Of a stretch of DNA of 61,703 nt, positions 43,024 through 50,578 are shown in pieces. The translations under genes were made by a program, and so were the position numbers. Below the pieces are notes generated by a model. That model was not told where the DNA came from, did not search any database, and was given only the letters and a program-made list of their open reading frames with translations. The stretch's first letter is position 1; each line of letters starts with the position of its first letter. This DNA is from Ruminococcus sp. (GTDB lineage Bacteria; Bacillota; Clostridia; Oscillospirales; Ruminococcaceae). The stretch covers positions 1 through 61,703 of the forward strand of contig JAILFN010000070.1 of NCBI GenBank assembly GCA_024697545.1, written 5' to 3'.

Positions 43024-44175
43024 CTAGCCAAATCTTTCAAGAAGCTTTTCAACTCCAATGAGCAGCTTCTTCCATTCGTTCTTCTCACGCTTTCTCGCGG
43101 GAACGCTTTGCTCCGCCTTAACTGGCAGCGTCTTTATCAGCCTTCCGTCAAGGTAATACATCACGCTGCCGAGCTGTTCGCCTTTCCTTACGGGCGCTGC
43201 CGCAAAGGGTGCAAGGCAGACCTTTGTCTCAATTGCTATGCCCTTGGGAAGCGTGACGTTCAGTTCATCGCTGCGGGCGCTGACGGTATCCTCGCTGCCG
43301 CCTGCCACGGGCACATCAAAGCACCTGCCCGATGCGGGCAGCTTCACACATTCTGTGCGGGAAAAACAGCTGTCATAAAGCGCCGCGTGGTCGCGCCAGT
43401 CGTCGGGGTCGTTCAGCGTAACGCATATCAGGCGTGCGCCCTTTCTTTCGCAGGCGGAGACAAGACATCTGCGTGCCTTATCGGTAAAGCCCGTCTTAAC
43501 ACCTACTATACCCTCGCAGCTGCCGAGCAGCCTGTTGGTGTTGGTGAGCCATCTGTCCGAGGGCGGGTCGCCGAAGCTCACCTTTATGCTCTGCTGCGAG
43601 CATATCGCTTTGAACTCATCATTTCGCATGGCATAAGCTGCGAGCCTTGCCATATCGTAAGCGGTCGAATAATGCTCATCGGTGTAGTCGTCAAGCCCCG
43701 AGGGTGTCACAAAGTGAGTATCTTCGAGCCCCAGTTCAGCCGCGCGTTCATTCATTAGCCGCACAAAGCCCTCGACGCTCCCAGATATCCTGGCCGCCGC
43801 CGCATTTGCCGCATCGTTGCCGCTCGGAAGGAGCATACCGCAGACGAGCGTCCGCATGGTAACGCGGTCGCCCTCACGCAGCCCCATAGACGAGCCTTCG
43901 ACCTTTATCGCATCACTGTCAACGGTAAACTCACGGTCGAGGTCGCCGTGCTCTATCGCGATAAGGGCGGTCATTATCTTTGTGGTGCTCGCCATCGGAA
44001 GGCGTTCACGGGAGTTCTGCTCAAACATGACAGCCCCCGTAGCCGAATCAATGACAACGGCAGAGCGTGCCGAGGTCGAAAGCTCCTCACCGTGAGCAAA
44101 CACGGGCTGTGCCATCATAACTATAAGCATGGCGCACAGCAGTGTGAATATAAATATGTTTCTGTTGTTCTTCAA
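43024..44175 (-). CDS. dacF: D-alanyl-D-alanine carboxypeptidase (DacF-like PBP5 family)
   Basis: The 383-residue secreted peptidase has a signal peptide (about 1-26), a serine carboxypeptidase domain with SxxK = STTK, SxN = SGN and KTG = KTGFT, and a C-terminal beta domain ending in a Lys/Arg-rich amphipathic tail for membrane anchoring. It removes the terminal D-Ala of peptidoglycan stem peptides. I place the start at TTG 44175, giving MKNNRNIFIF after GAGGAG at a 9-base gap; longer starts lack a ribosome binding site. The position after ytfJ suggests a link to sporulation or cell-wall maturation. Confidence 0.92.
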   Translation of the reverse strand: MKNNRNIFIFTLLCAMLIVMMAQPVFAHGEELSTSARSAVVIDSATGAVMFEQNSRERLPMASTTKIMTALIAIEHGDLDREFTVDSDAIKVEGSSMGLREGDRVTMRTLVCGMLLPSGNDAANAAAARISGSVEGFVRLMNERAAELGLEDTHFVTPSGLDDYTDEHYSTAYDMARLAAYAMRNDEFKAICSQQSIKVSFGDPPSDRWLTNTNRLLGSCEGIVGVKTGFTDKARRCLVSACERKGARLICVTLNDPDDWRDHAALYDSCFSRTECVKLPASGRCFDVPVAGGSEDTVSARSDELNVTLPKGIAIETKVCLAPFAAAPVRKGEQLGSVMYYLDGRLIKTLPVKAEQSVPARKREKNEWKKLLIGVEKLLERFG

Positions 44176-44257
44176 GCTGCATCTCTCCTCGAAAAATGAT
44201 CTCGGGAATAGAATGTGCAGCTTTATCACCCGTCATTCGTGCAGCGGGCGTTGTAAA

Positions 44258-44653
44258 TTATTCCTCTGTTGTATCTGCGTCTTCGACAGATGTCTTTTTA
44301 TCGACAAAATCAATGATCTTGTCAACGACCTCGGGGATAACGTTCACCATAGCGTTCTGATAGGGGGTATTGTTCGTCAGTTGTAAAAGCTTGGTCTCGC
44401 CGTTGCGGATTACCACGAACGCCAGCGGTGAGATGGTAATGCCCGCGCCCGAGCCTCCGCCGAAGCCGTTTTTATCCTGACCGAGATCGGTGCCGCCGGA
44501 TGCCACGCCGAAGGAAACTTTGGAGACAGGGACGATCATCGTGCCGTCGGGTGCTACGATAGGCTTGCCGACAACGGTCTCGCTCTCGGCGACTTCTCTC
44601 GCCTTCTGCATAGCCGACTTCACCAGTGCTTCAAGCTTTGTAGGATCACTCAT
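44258..44653 (-). CDS. ytfJ: GerW/YtfJ-family sporulation protein
   Basis: The 131-residue protein has the YtfJ/GerW signature GKPIVAPDGTMIVPVSKVSFG and the Gly-rich FGGGSGAGITISPLAFVVI. In B. subtilis the homologue is a spore protein needed for normal germination. It pairs here with the DUF2953 gene immediately upstream, the same neighbour as B. subtilis ytfI-ytfJ. There is no signal peptide. The acidic C-terminus (EDADTTEE) is unremarkable. Confidence 0.92.
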   Translation of the reverse strand: MSDPTKLEALVKSAMQKAREVAESETVVGKPIVAPDGTMIVPVSKVSFGVASGGTDLGQDKNGFGGGSGAGITISPLAFVVIRNGETKLLQLTNNTPYQNAMVNVIPEVVDKIIDFVDKKTSVEDADTTEE

Positions 44654-44714
44654 ATCAATTACTCCTTTATATCACGCGGGATCTTTATGTGCAGACCCGC
44701 TTTTGTTTACACGT

Positions 44715-45605
44715 TCACGCCTGTGCCGCAGACTTCAGAGCCTTTCTTGACGCAAGCTTTTGTCTTATCCAAATGCCCGCCGCATTGAATGCGATGAGCA
44801 GGACTATCCATACTGCCGTTGAGGGGCGCAGGCGTACCGAAAGATCGGCGCTGCCGTAAAAATAATTCTCGGCAAAGCGGCAGTTTATATCGCACTTTTT
44901 CACCTTTACGGTGAACATTCCCGCGAGTAGCGTCAGCAGCTGACTTACCGCCGCCTGCGTCTGTCCGTAGAAGATCGCGGCTTCGTGAGCGTCCTCTCTG
45001 CCGACCGTCAAGCGCACATCGTCTATGCGTATGCGAATGATCTTGAGCAGCTTTTTGAACATCTTCCAGGTATAGGGTATGTAGGGCTTTATCATCGCGT
45101 ACTTGCTCCTGAGCCCGTCTATCTTTGCGCGAAGCCCGCCTTCGTTTCTCTTGCTGTCCGTTTTATTGGACTTTTCCTTTTTAGGCTTGTCTTTTTTGAC
45201 GCTCTCTTTTTTCGATCGTTTATCAGCCTTCACGGAGCTTTCGGACTTTGTCTCGGCAGAGTCGGCAGGCTCGTCCTCCGAAGGCTCGGAAGGCGCATCG
45301 GGCTGCTTGTCCTCAAGCTTTTCTATGTCGCTTTCGAGATCGTCTTCCCCGAGGTCGAGGTCGGCAATCTCATCATCTATCTCATCATAGACCTCCGAGG
45401 GAGCGTCTTCTTTTTTGTCCGTTTTTTTGGACTTCTTCTTCCTCGGTGCCAAGGTGAGCCCCAGATACTTCACATTCCACCTGAGACCGTCAGCAGCGAT
45501 ATGCACCCTGACCACAGCCGAGAAGTGCAGAAGTATTATCAAAAGCAGGATAAGCGACAGCAGCACCCAGCCGATCACCCTGAATATCAGCCCGACTATC
45601 GCCAT
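44715..45605 (-). CDS. DUF2953 membrane protein (YtfI-like)
   Basis: The 296-residue protein has an N-terminal membrane helix (about 2-25), a long charged low-complexity segment (about 55-150; Asp/Glu-rich then Lys/Ser-rich), and the DUF2953 region (about 155-290) containing RLTVGREDAHEAAIFYGQ and ADLSVRLRPS. A C-terminal hydrophobic stretch follows. The family is associated with sporulation and adjoins ytfJ. The charged insert is larger than I expect for the family. AAAGGAG lies 8 bases before ATG 45605. Confidence 0.85.
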   Translation of the reverse strand: MAIVGLIFRVIGWVLLSLILLLIILLHFSAVVRVHIAADGLRWNVKYLGLTLAPRKKKSKKTDKKEDAPSEVYDEIDDEIADLDLGEDDLESDIEKLEDKQPDAPSEPSEDEPADSAETKSESSVKADKRSKKESVKKDKPKKEKSNKTDSKRNEGGLRAKIDGLRSKYAMIKPYIPYTWKMFKKLLKIIRIRIDDVRLTVGREDAHEAAIFYGQTQAAVSQLLTLLAGMFTVKVKKCDINCRFAENYFYGSADLSVRLRPSTAVWIVLLIAFNAAGIWIRQKLASRKALKSAAQA

Positions 45606-45635
45606 AGCCGCCGCTCCTTTCATTAAGATCTTTTA

Positions 45636-45869
45636 TCAGTTATCGCAGCAGTCACCGCAGTCAACGCTTCCCTCTATCGTGCATTCGTTGTCGGTGACGG
45701 GGCTGTTGTTGCCGTTATTGCAGCCGTTGCCGCAGCCTACCCTCAGCCCCTTCTTTACGGGCGCTATCAGGAATCCGACCACCACGCCCATCAAAAACAG
45801 CGCAAAGCCTTTCCAAAAGAAGCTCGCCGCGAAATCGGGTGTCTTTATCTTCTCATTGTAAGATCTCAT
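45636..45869 (-). CDS. Small membrane protein with Cys/Gly/Asn-rich tail
   Basis: The 77-residue protein has one membrane helix (about 20-40; GFALFLMGVVVGFLIAPV) and a tail with seven cysteines in a Gly/Asn-rich context (GCGNGCNNGNN, then CTIEGSVDCGDCCDN). AAGGAG is 6 bases before ATG 45869. I do not recognise a family. Its place between scpB and the DUF2953 gene, all within about 40 bp, implies co-expression. The cysteines could bind metal or cross-link, which is inference. Confidence 0.75.
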   Translation of the reverse strand: MRSYNEKIKTPDFAASFFWKGFALFLMGVVVGFLIAPVKKGLRVGCGNGCNNGNNSPVTDNECTIEGSVDCGDCCDN

Positions 45870-45903
45870 TATATTCTCCTTCATGTTGGTCTCCTTATGG
45901 GGG

Positions 45904-46476
45904 TCATTTTTCCTCTTCGGCAGCTTCGTTGTTCATAACGTCATCGAGCGTCATCTGCTCGCGGCGCTCGGGGAGCTCGGGGAGATCGTCAAGCGACGAC
46001 AGCCCGAATGCGCGGAGAAAATTGTCGGTAGTCTTGTATGCGACGGGTCTGCCGGGTAGATTGAGCCTTCCCGTTTCGCAGAGCAGGTCCTTTTCCACGA
46101 GCGAATTTACGACACTCGAGGAATCCACGCCTCTGACGTGCTCGACGAAAGCCTTTGTTACAGGCTGGTTGTAAGCTGCGATAGTAAGCACTTCCATAGC
46201 CGCGGGGGAAAGGTTCGCACTTTTTTTGATCTCAAGCGCGTTCTTCACGCCCTCGGCGTACTCCTTTTTCGCAGCAAGCTGATAAGCCCCGTCAAGGCGG
46301 AGCAGCTCAATGCCGCTTTCGGGCTGAGAATATCTTTCATCAAGACACTCCACAGCTTCGGAAAGATCGTTTTTCGGAACGTTCAGAGCCTCGCAGAGCT
46401 TAACGGTGCTCATCGGGTCTCCGCTTGCAAACAGCACCGCTTCGAGCTGTGCCGCAAGCTTATTCTTATCAGTCAT
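45904..46476 (-). CDS. scpB: Segregation and condensation protein ScpB
   Basis: The 190-residue winged-helix protein is the kite subunit of the SMC-ScpAB condensin-like complex, which compacts and segregates the chromosome. Landmarks are LEAVLFASGDPM, LSPAAMEVLTIAAYNQPVTKAFVEHVRGVDS and GRPVAYKTTDNFLRAFGL. The open frame extends upstream, but ATG 46476 overlaps the scpA stop as ATGA and follows GGAGGG. Confidence 0.96.
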   Translation of the reverse strand: MTDKNKLAAQLEAVLFASGDPMSTVKLCEALNVPKNDLSEAVECLDERYSQPESGIELLRLDGAYQLAAKKEYAEGVKNALEIKKSANLSPAAMEVLTIAAYNQPVTKAFVEHVRGVDSSSVVNSLVEKDLLCETGRLNLPGRPVAYKTTDNFLRAFGLSSLDDLPELPERREQMTLDDVMNNEAAEEEK

Positions 46477-47711
46477 ATTCTTTCCCTCCAATAGCTCCAG
46501 CAATTTGAGGTCTGCGCGGGATATCCCCACCTGCATCGGGCGGAGAATCTGTTGTCCTTTGCAGAGCAGGATACTTCGGCAGCCTCCGTTTGTTCGGCGC
46601 TGCAAGCCGGGATCTCGGCTATGCAGGGGATCTCATCGGGTGTCGGGAGATCCTCCGCCGTTTCTTCGGCGGGGACTTCTATGTACACGGGAACTGCCAG
46701 CGAATGTGTCCTTCCGACAGATTCCAGCGCGTATTTTGTAATATGTACGGGTTCGGGAGCAGGCTCGGGTTCGGGCTTGAACTCGACCTCGGGTTCGGGA
46801 GCGGGCTCCGGCTCGGGCTTGAACTCCACCTCGGGTGCAGGTGCGGGTGATTCCGTAGGCTGCTGTGCGGGTGCGGGTTCGGGAGCAGGCTCGGGCTTGA
46901 TCTCGACCTCGGGTTCAGGTGCGGGTAATCCCGCCGGCTGCTGTGTGGGGGCGGGTTGGGGAACGGGAGCGGGCTGTTCATCGACAAAGGGCTGCTTTGA
47001 ATGCCTGCGGGGAGTTTCCTTGTTGAAGCATATCAGCGTGTTGTCTTCGTTCAAGTATATCCTGCCCGACTTTGCAAGCTCCAGCACTGCGAGAAAGGTC
47101 GCCACACGAGCCGACTTGTCGGTGATGTTATCGTAAAGCTCCGCCACAGTGCATTCGCCGACCTTGTAGAGCTTTTTGAGAACGTATACTATCTTGGAAG
47201 TAACGGTAACTATGCGTGATGCCACTATGGGTGAGAACTGCCCGGCACGGACGGGACGCATTTTACGCGCCTTTGCCGTCATGCCCATGTAGGCATCTAT
47301 CAGCGCTTCGGCGGGCATATTGCCCGTGAAGGTCATGTTGACGGGTATCTTCTCGGGCGGGCGGACAAAAACATCGCCGTAGACGCATTCGCGCCTCAGA
47401 CGCGCCGCAGCTTCCTTGCAGACCGAATACTCGATCAGCTCGCCCTGAAGCTCCTTCTTCATCTCCTCGGCTTCTTCCGCCTGCGGGAGGAGCGAACAGG
47501 TCTTGATGTAAACAAGCCTTGCCGCCATCGCAAGGAAGTCTCCCGCCGCATCGAAATCCTGCTCATCAAGCGAGTCGATGTACTCAAGATACTGGTCAAG
47601 CAGCATCGAAATCTCTATATCATAAATGTTCAGCTTGTGCTTGATGATAAGGTGAAGCAGCAGATCCAGAGGACCCTCAAAAGCTTCAAGCCTGAATGTC
47701 AGTTCGCTCAT
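46473..47711 (-). CDS. scpA: Segregation and condensation protein ScpA with a long Pro/Glu repeat tail
   Basis: The 412-residue kleisin starts with the canonical FEGPLDLLLHLIIKHKLNIYDI segment and has the C-terminal winged helix with ARVATFLAVLELAKSGRIYLN (about 205-230). ScpA is normally about 240-260 residues. Here about 180 extra residues follow, including several EVEFKPEPEPAPEP-type units (about 265-325) and an acidic end. The tail is in frame up to the ATGA overlap with scpB, so it is genuine coding sequence. The start overlaps the M50 stop. The role of the tail is unknown; a flexible linker or interaction arm is one guess. Confidence 0.94.
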   Translation of the reverse strand: MSELTFRLEAFEGPLDLLLHLIIKHKLNIYDIEISMLLDQYLEYIDSLDEQDFDAAGDFLAMAARLVYIKTCSLLPQAEEAEEMKKELQGELIEYSVCKEAAARLRRECVYGDVFVRPPEKIPVNMTFTGNMPAEALIDAYMGMTAKARKMRPVRAGQFSPIVASRIVTVTSKIVYVLKKLYKVGECTVAELYDNITDKSARVATFLAVLELAKSGRIYLNEDNTLICFNKETPRRHSKQPFVDEQPAPVPQPAPTQQPAGLPAPEPEVEIKPEPAPEPAPAQQPTESPAPAPEVEFKPEPEPAPEPEVEFKPEPEPAPEPVHITKYALESVGRTHSLAVPVYIEVPAEETAEDLPTPDEIPCIAEIPACSAEQTEAAEVSCSAKDNRFSARCRWGYPAQTSNCWSYWRERI

Positions 47712-48421
47712 GGTAAATGGAATACCGCCTTTGCAATGATGTCCACAAAGAAGGTGAGCTTATAAAGACCCGTGTAGACAAGGTTTCTAAGCATACCCGG
47801 AACGGGGGTATTAAGCAGAGCGAAAAGTGCAAGCGTCAGCAGCATCTGGTTCTGATAGAAGAACCTGTCGAATTTCTTGCTTGTGAAATAGCTCAGCACC
47901 TTCTGTCCGTCAAGGGGCGGTATGGGTATCATATTGAACACCGCCAGTCCCACATTTACGGAAGCGAAGACTTGAAATATCATGTAAAGCCAGTAAGCGG
48001 CAGTAACAGGTTTTTCTCCCGCGAGTATAGCGGACTCGTTAGCCGAGTACCATGCGTACCAGCTGAACTTTGATACCGTTATGCCGATTATCGCCGCTAT
48101 TATATTGGAAAGAGGTCCCGCGAGGGCTGTCAGCGCAACGCCTTTACGCATATTGCCTTTAAAGCGCAGCGGATTTATCGGCACGGGCTTGCCCCAGCCG
48201 AAGCCTACCAGCACCATAAGTATCGTGCCGATGGGATCCATGTGTGCTATGGGATTAAGAGTGATACGTCCCTGTAAGCTCGCTGTATCATCGCCGAGCT
48301 TTTTTGCCGCCCATGCGTGAGCGCATTCGTGTATAGGGGTGATGAGCAGGATTATCATGAGGTATACGCCTATCGTTATGATGATCTCCTGCGGATCACC
48401 GCTTCTTATAGCAGAAATCAT
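47708..48421 (-). CDS. Site-2 protease family membrane metalloprotease (M50)
   Basis: The 237-residue multi-pass protein has the zinc motif HECAH (His31, Glu32, His35) in the first membrane region and the third-ligand motif NMIPIPPLDGQKVL. It lacks PDZ and CBS domains, so it is a minimal M50 of the kind that regularly precedes scpAB in Firmicutes. Its substrate is unknown. GGAAAGGAAAG lies upstream of the ATG and the stop overlaps the scpA start. Confidence 0.92.
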   Translation of the reverse strand: MISAIRSGDPQEIIITIGVYLMIILLITPIHECAHAWAAKKLGDDTASLQGRITLNPIAHMDPIGTILMVLVGFGWGKPVPINPLRFKGNMRKGVALTALAGPLSNIIAAIIGITVSKFSWYAWYSANESAILAGEKPVTAAYWLYMIFQVFASVNVGLAVFNMIPIPPLDGQKVLSYFTSKKFDRFFYQNQMLLTLALFALLNTPVPGMLRNLVYTGLYKLTFFVDIIAKAVFHLP

Positions 48422-48473
48422 TTTGCATACTTTCCTTTCCGAAGGTCAAGTTAAATTTCAATATACATTATTT

Positions 48474-48502
48474 ATTATACACCATTCCGAAAAGGAATGC
48501 AA
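48474..48502 (-). promoter_or_regulatory. Promoter of the M50-scpAB cluster with internal inverted repeat
   Basis: On the minus strand TTGCAT (48497-48502) and TATAAT (48474-48479) with a 17-bp spacer. The spacer holds CATTCC-GAAAA-GGAATG (48483-48499), a perfect inverted repeat that could be an operator. Confidence 0.65.
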
Positions 48503-48592
48503 GCATTAGTTTGAATTCTTCATAACTTTTTAACTACAATTAAAAACAAGTCTTGAATTAACAAAAAGTTCAAATGTTTTTTCAAAAAACAC

Positions 48593-48621
48593 TTGCATTT
48601 TGATTTTTCATGTGATATAAT
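48593..48621 (+). promoter_or_regulatory. Promoter of rpmB
   Basis: TTGCAT (48593-48598) and TATAAT (48616-48621) with a 17-bp spacer. A 90-base leader follows before the ATG. Confidence 0.75.
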
Positions 48622-48711
48622 ATTATCTGTTGTAATGGTTTGTGCATATCAGTGCATTCAGCCATTAAGTCGAATGTTAGTATGCACGATTAGTAAGGAG
48701 GTGCTTTTTTA

Positions 48712-48897
48712 ATGGCAAAGTGTCAGTACTGCGGCAAGCAGGTCGTATACGGTATCAAGGTATCCCATTCCCACAGAAGAACCAACAGGACCTGGAAGCC
48801 CAATGTAAAGAGAATAAAGGCGTTAGTTAACGGCACTCCCCGTCACGTTTACGCTTGTTCCAGATGCCTGAGATCGGGCAAGGTTGAAAGAGCGTAA
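48712..48897 (+). CDS. rpmB: Large ribosomal subunit protein L28 (bL28)
   Basis: The 61-residue ribosomal protein is the zinc-ribbon (C+) form, with Cys4/Cys7 (CQYCGK) and Cys49/Cys52 (ACSRC). The basic segment SHSHRRTNRTWKPNVKRI is the rRNA-binding core. GGAGGTG precedes the ATG. It is monocistronic with its own promoter and terminator and diverges from the M50-scpAB cluster. Confidence 0.97.
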   Translation: MAKCQYCGKQVVYGIKVSHSHRRTNRTWKPNVKRIKALVNGTPRHVYACSRCLRSGKVERA

Positions 48898-48919
48898 GCT
48901 TTTCATCTTATGAACAATA

Positions 48920-48950
48920 CAGGGGCGCTTCGGCGTCCCTGTTTTTATTT
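48920..48950 (+). terminator. Terminator of rpmB
   Basis: CAGGGGCGC-TTCG-GCGTCCCTG with a stable UUCG tetraloop, followed by TTTTTATTTT. Confidence 0.93.
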
Positions 48951-48964
48951 TGCGTAAACACATC

Positions 48965-49006
48965 AAAAAATAACGGACGATCTTTTTGCGGATCGTCCGT
49001 TTTGTT
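48965..49006. terminator. Terminator of the secreted Ig/Fn3-like protein gene
   Basis: AACGGACGATC (48972-48982) pairs with GATCGTCCGTT (48991-49001). T-runs on both sides make it bidirectional. Confidence 0.85.
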
Positions 49007-49022
49007 ATTTAAAAGATCAAGA

Positions 49023-50360
49023 TCACTTCTTTACGGTCACAGCCTTTGCAGCGCTGTACTTGCCGTAATACTTGGTCTTGCCGACCTTGATGTAGGAACG
49101 GCTCTTTACATAGTACTTCTTGCCGCCCTTGAGCTTCTTGATGGTCTTCTTGACTGTCGAGTTCTTTGCAATGTTTACATTCTTTGCAGACTTGAACTTG
49201 CTGTTCAGAGCGTAGGTGATCTGGTAGCCCGTTGCGAGCTTATCCTTTTTAAGGGTAACTGTCAGCTGCTTCTTGCCTGCCTTTACGGTGGGCTTTGCGG
49301 GCTTCTTGGGAACTATGATGAAGCTCTTGGAAGCGCTGTCGATGTAGCTGCCCTTGCCGGTAACGGTAACTGTAGCCTTGCCGGGCTTGGTGTTGTTCTT
49401 GTACTTAGCGGTAAAGTCGGTGCCGCTCTTTAAGGTCTTGCCATCGAGCTTGACAGTGATGGAAGGCTTGAGAGCCTTGCCTGTGTAAGCGGGGGTACCC
49501 TTTACGGTGATCTTAGCCTTCTTGATGGAGGTATACTTCTTCTCCTCGGGCTTGCAGACTGCACCGGGGATCTGCTTGTTGATGTAATCGCCGTCTACGA
49601 CAACGGAGTTTGAGCCGTCGGAGGACTGAGTCTTGGCAGTGCCGTCGCCTGTTACGCTGTCAGCAGCGAACATACCGTTGGCGCCGAAGTTGAAGAGGAT
49701 ATACTGATAATCGGCAGCAGACTCTGCACTGTAGGGATGATACTCCCACTTGGTCTTGGAGTCAGCCTCGATGGTGACTTCAAAGGTAAGTGCAGCGAGG
49801 TCATCGTCGGTAAGGGTGAGCTGAGCCCAGTTGCCGTTGAACTTGGTAGAGCCGGAGTTCCAGCCGTTTATATCGCCTGCGCCCGCAGCCATTACCTTTT
49901 CGCCGTCTGCGTTATAGGTATGAGTCCAGCCTTCCTTATAGTCAGCGGGCGAATCGCCGTTCCACGAAGCCTGTACGGTGTACATATATGCCTCATTGGT
50001 GACCTTTTCGCCGTCGAAGATATTATCCTTGGTGCTCTTTACCTTAATGGTAACGATTTCCTTCTTAGCGTGTCCGACCTGTATATTGCAGCCGAAGTTA
50101 TAGTTATCTACCTCACCTGTCTCGGGATTGGTATAGCCTACCAGCTGTCCCTTAGCGTCCTTGTTCCAGTCTTCGCCCTCGGGGTCAACAGCCTTGGCAA
50201 CATCAGCGAGCATCTTCTCACCGCTGTAAGTAATTACCCACTTACCTGTTGCAGCGTAAAATTCATTCTCTACGGGAGCTTCGGCGGAAGCGCCTATTGC
50301 CATGCAGGAAGCAGCGATAGCCGCAGCGGAAAGACCCGAGATAAATCTTTTCATCATCAT
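49023..50360 (-). CDS. Secreted protein with unassigned N-terminal domain, Ig-like and Fn3-like domains
   Basis: The product is about 445 residues with a signal peptide (about 1-27). A beta-rich N-terminal region (about 30-265) rich in Trp, Tyr, Asp and Gly is not one I recognise. It is followed by an Ig-like surface repeat (about 285-350; YTGKALKPSITVKLDG, GKATVTVTGKGSY) and a Lys-rich Fn3-like domain to the end (GGKKYYVKSRSY, ending AVTVKK). The aromatic-rich first part could be a carbohydrate-binding module. ATG 50360 is taken as start after AAGGAG (11 bases); GTG 50372 is open but badly spaced. No dockerin or anchor motif. Confidence 0.75.
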   Translation of the reverse strand: MMMKRFISGLSAAAIAASCMAIGASAEAPVENEFYAATGKWVITYSGEKMLADVAKAVDPEGEDWNKDAKGQLVGYTNPETGEVDNYNFGCNIQVGHAKKEIVTIKVKSTKDNIFDGEKVTNEAYMYTVQASWNGDSPADYKEGWTHTYNADGEKVMAAGAGDINGWNSGSTKFNGNWAQLTLTDDDLAALTFEVTIEADSKTKWEYHPYSAESAADYQYILFNFGANGMFAADSVTGDGTAKTQSSDGSNSVVVDGDYINKQIPGAVCKPEEKKYTSIKKAKITVKGTPAYTGKALKPSITVKLDGKTLKSGTDFTAKYKNNTKPGKATVTVTGKGSYIDSASKSFIIVPKKPAKPTVKAGKKQLTVTLKKDKLATGYQITYALNSKFKSAKNVNIAKNSTVKKTIKKLKGGKKYYVKSRSYIKVGKTKYYGKYSAAKAVTVKK

Positions 50361-50533
50361 TTCAAAACACACTCCTTAAAAGATCATACAATATTCGCAG
50401 GACGCTTTTGCATCCATATAGTATTATAGCACAGCCCGTCTGCGAAATCAATAGTTTTACCAAAGTTTTTCTTCATTTTTTATAAAACTCGCATAAAAAC
50501 GATTACATTTGCAGTTTGTTCGGCAAATATAAC

Positions 50534-50569
50534 AAAAAAGCTCTCCGCACCACATCGGGTACGGAGAGC
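50534..50569 (-). terminator. Terminator of purA
   Basis: GCTCTCCGTACC and GGTGCGGAGAGC (minus strand, 50540-50568) form a long stem followed by TTTTTTG. Confidence 0.9.
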
Positions 50570-50578
50570 ATATGTTTC

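Noticed and set aside
46740..46930. Regular GC-rich repeats considered as a CRISPR array or tandem-repeat element
   Set aside because: The repeats are in frame and encode Pro/Glu units of ScpA; there are no spacers of constant length between conserved repeats and no cas genes.
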